DNA of 12,490 bases from assembly GCA_038062255.1 (NCBI GenBank), contig JBBTXM010000035.1, forward strand, positions 1-12,490. Direction: 5' to 3'. The DNA comes from JBBTXM01 sp038062255 (GTDB lineage: Bacteria; Patescibacteriota; Minisyncoccia; UBA11713; 2-01-FULL-45-33). The translations under genes were made by a program, and so were the position numbers. The notes under the pieces are model-generated. The model had not been told where the DNA came from, ran no database searches, and saw nothing but the letters and a program-made list of their open reading frames with translations. Below are positions 11,692-12,490 of this stretch, piece by piece (position 1 is the first letter of the stretch; the number at the start of each line of letters is the position of its first letter).

Positions 11692-12490
11692 CTAAAGTGC
11701 AGAAACTGGGGATAGTCGGGGCCCTTCTGGCGTATCTTTGATTTCGAAACCCTGTTTTCTCAATTCCTTGCGGATTTTATCGGCTTCAGCCCATTTTTTC
11801 TGCTGTCGGAACTTCTCGCGCTCTTTCGCAAGCGCTAAAACAGCGTTCGGGATAGGGAAATGTTTTATATTTTTAAATCCAAGCCCCAAAACCTCATCAA
11901 ATCCGTAAAAAATTTTCAAAACTTCTTTGGAATCGTATTTATCTGGATTTTTATTATATGAGTTGACTAAACTCCAAACCACAGCAAGCGCCTTGGGAGT
12001 ATTTAAGTCATCGGAGAGGGTAGAGTTGAACTTTGAGCGTATGGGGGCTAGGGGCAAGCCTGCCTGCCGGTCAGGCAGGGGACTAGATTTTTTATCTAAT
12101 TCTTGGCTCTTTAGATTTTTTATAAACTCATACAATTTTTCAAGCGCCCTTTCCGCTCCACCCAACGCCTCCCATGTAAAATTAAGCTTGCTTCGGTAAT
12201 GCGCTCCCAAAACAAAATAGCGGTAGGCGAGGGGATTGATTTTTCTGGCTTCAAAATCGCGGAGAGTAAAAACATTTCCCAAAGATTTGGACATTTTTTG
12301 CCCTTCAACCAAAAGATGCTCTCCTTCTAAAAAATAGTTTACGAATTTTTTGCCTGTCGCGCTTTCCGATTGGGCTATTTCATTTTCGTGGTGGGGGAAT
12401 ATCAAATCCACCCCTCCTGCATGCAAGTCGAAAGTCTTGCCCAAATACTTCATAGACATTGCCGAACACTCGATGTGCCAGCCGGGCCGG
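11692..12490 (-). CDS. cysS: Cysteine--tRNA ligase, C-terminal part (5' end outside window)
   Basis: The frame is open to the right edge and reads R-P-G-W-H-I-E-C-S-A before MSMKYLGKTF. The class I synthetase charges tRNA-Cys. Seen here are the zinc-ligand Cys in WHIECSA (codon 12468-12466), the zinc-binding HHENE block, and the KMSKS loop (12297-12283). The helical C-terminal domain contains LSDDLNTPKALAV and ends KQGFEIKDTPEGPRLSP, with R-x-x-L-R-x-x-G-F-x-x-x-D-T-x-x-G as in the family. About 265 of the expected 450-470 residues are inside the window; the HIGH motif lies outside. Between the catalytic and helical domains the protein carries SPLPDRQAGLPLAP, encoded by a palindromic repeat. 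dnaB follows after 56 nt. Confidence 0.95.
   Translation of the reverse strand, partial: RPGWHIECSAMSMKYLGKTFDLHAGGVDLIFPHHENEIAQSESATGKKFVNYFLEGEHLLVEGQKMSKSLGNVFTLRDFEARKINPLAYRYFVLGAHYRSKLNFTWEALGGAERALEKLYEFIKNLKSQELDKKSSPLPDRQAGLPLAPIRSKFNSTLSDDLNTPKALAVVWSLVNSYNKNPDKYDSKEVLKIFYGFDEVLGLGFKNIKHFPIPNAVLALAKEREKFRQQKKWAEADKIRKELRKQGFEIKDTPEGPRLSPVSAL
12055..12081 (-). repeat. Intragenic palindromic repeat, family B copy 2
   Basis: CCTGCCTG (12059-12066), spacer CCGGT, CAGGCAGG (12072-12079): a perfect 8-bp inverted repeat, GC-rich against an AT-rich gene. On the coding strand it reads L-P-D-R-Q-A-G in the linker between domains of CysRS, where homologues have no such segment. It is related to the element at 5116-5146. 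Confidence 0.65.

Overview
The window looks like a piece of a reduced bacterial genome of the Candidate Phyla Radiation (Patescibacteria), most likely a Parcubacteria-type lineage. This is an inference from several signs. There is a DUF5679 zinc-ribbon mini-protein, a surface protein with a DUF5011-type end, a GT39-like membrane glycosyltransferase and a GtrA protein. Genes are packed with overlapping ends. Ribosome-binding sites are almost absent. Short palindromic repeats sit inside coding sequences. TGA is used as a stop (ftsQ-like, GtrA, carboxypeptidase genes), so the recoded-TGA lineages (Gracilibacteria/SR1) are unlikely. No phage, IS, CRISPR or plasmid gene is visible; this is chromosomal core with accessory repeats.

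Layout. 1-683 (+): C-terminal end of a surface protein. 684-826: a run of six inverted repeats, including a likely bidirectional terminator. 823-981 (-): DUF5679 protein. 1087-1157 (+): tRNA-Ala(TGC), followed by serS and an ftsQ-like gene. 3170-4789 (-): GT39-like glycosyltransferase, convergent with ftsQ. 4815-6577 (+): a possible 43-residue membrane peptide, a GtrA protein and a minimal dnaX, overlapping end to start, then tRNA-Gln(TTG) at 6600-6670. 6642-7956 (-): def then fmt, the formyl-methionine pair; fmt ends inside the antisense of tRNA-Gln. 8114-9984 (+): D,D-carboxypeptidase and mraY, overlapping by ATGA. 9962-12490 (-): cysS (cut by the window edge), dnaB and rplU.

How the genes fit together. 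Protein synthesis is served by serS, cysS, two tRNAs, fmt/def and bL21. Replication is served by the clamp-loader ATPase (dnaX) and the replicative helicase (dnaB). Envelope and division are served by mraY, the S11 carboxypeptidase, the FtsQ-like protein, GtrA and the GT39-like enzyme, so the cell appears to make peptidoglycan and a glycosylated surface.

The most interesting signals are: (a) the train of six dyads at 684-826; (b) a recurrent -10 box only 6-7 nt before the start codon in at least five genes, which predicts leaderless mRNAs; (c) repeat-derived in-frame insertions in five different proteins; (d) departures from family consensus in DnaX (zinc module absent, SRC changed to SRT), MraY (Asp to Glu in the MGDxGS motif) and SerRS (altered motif 3).
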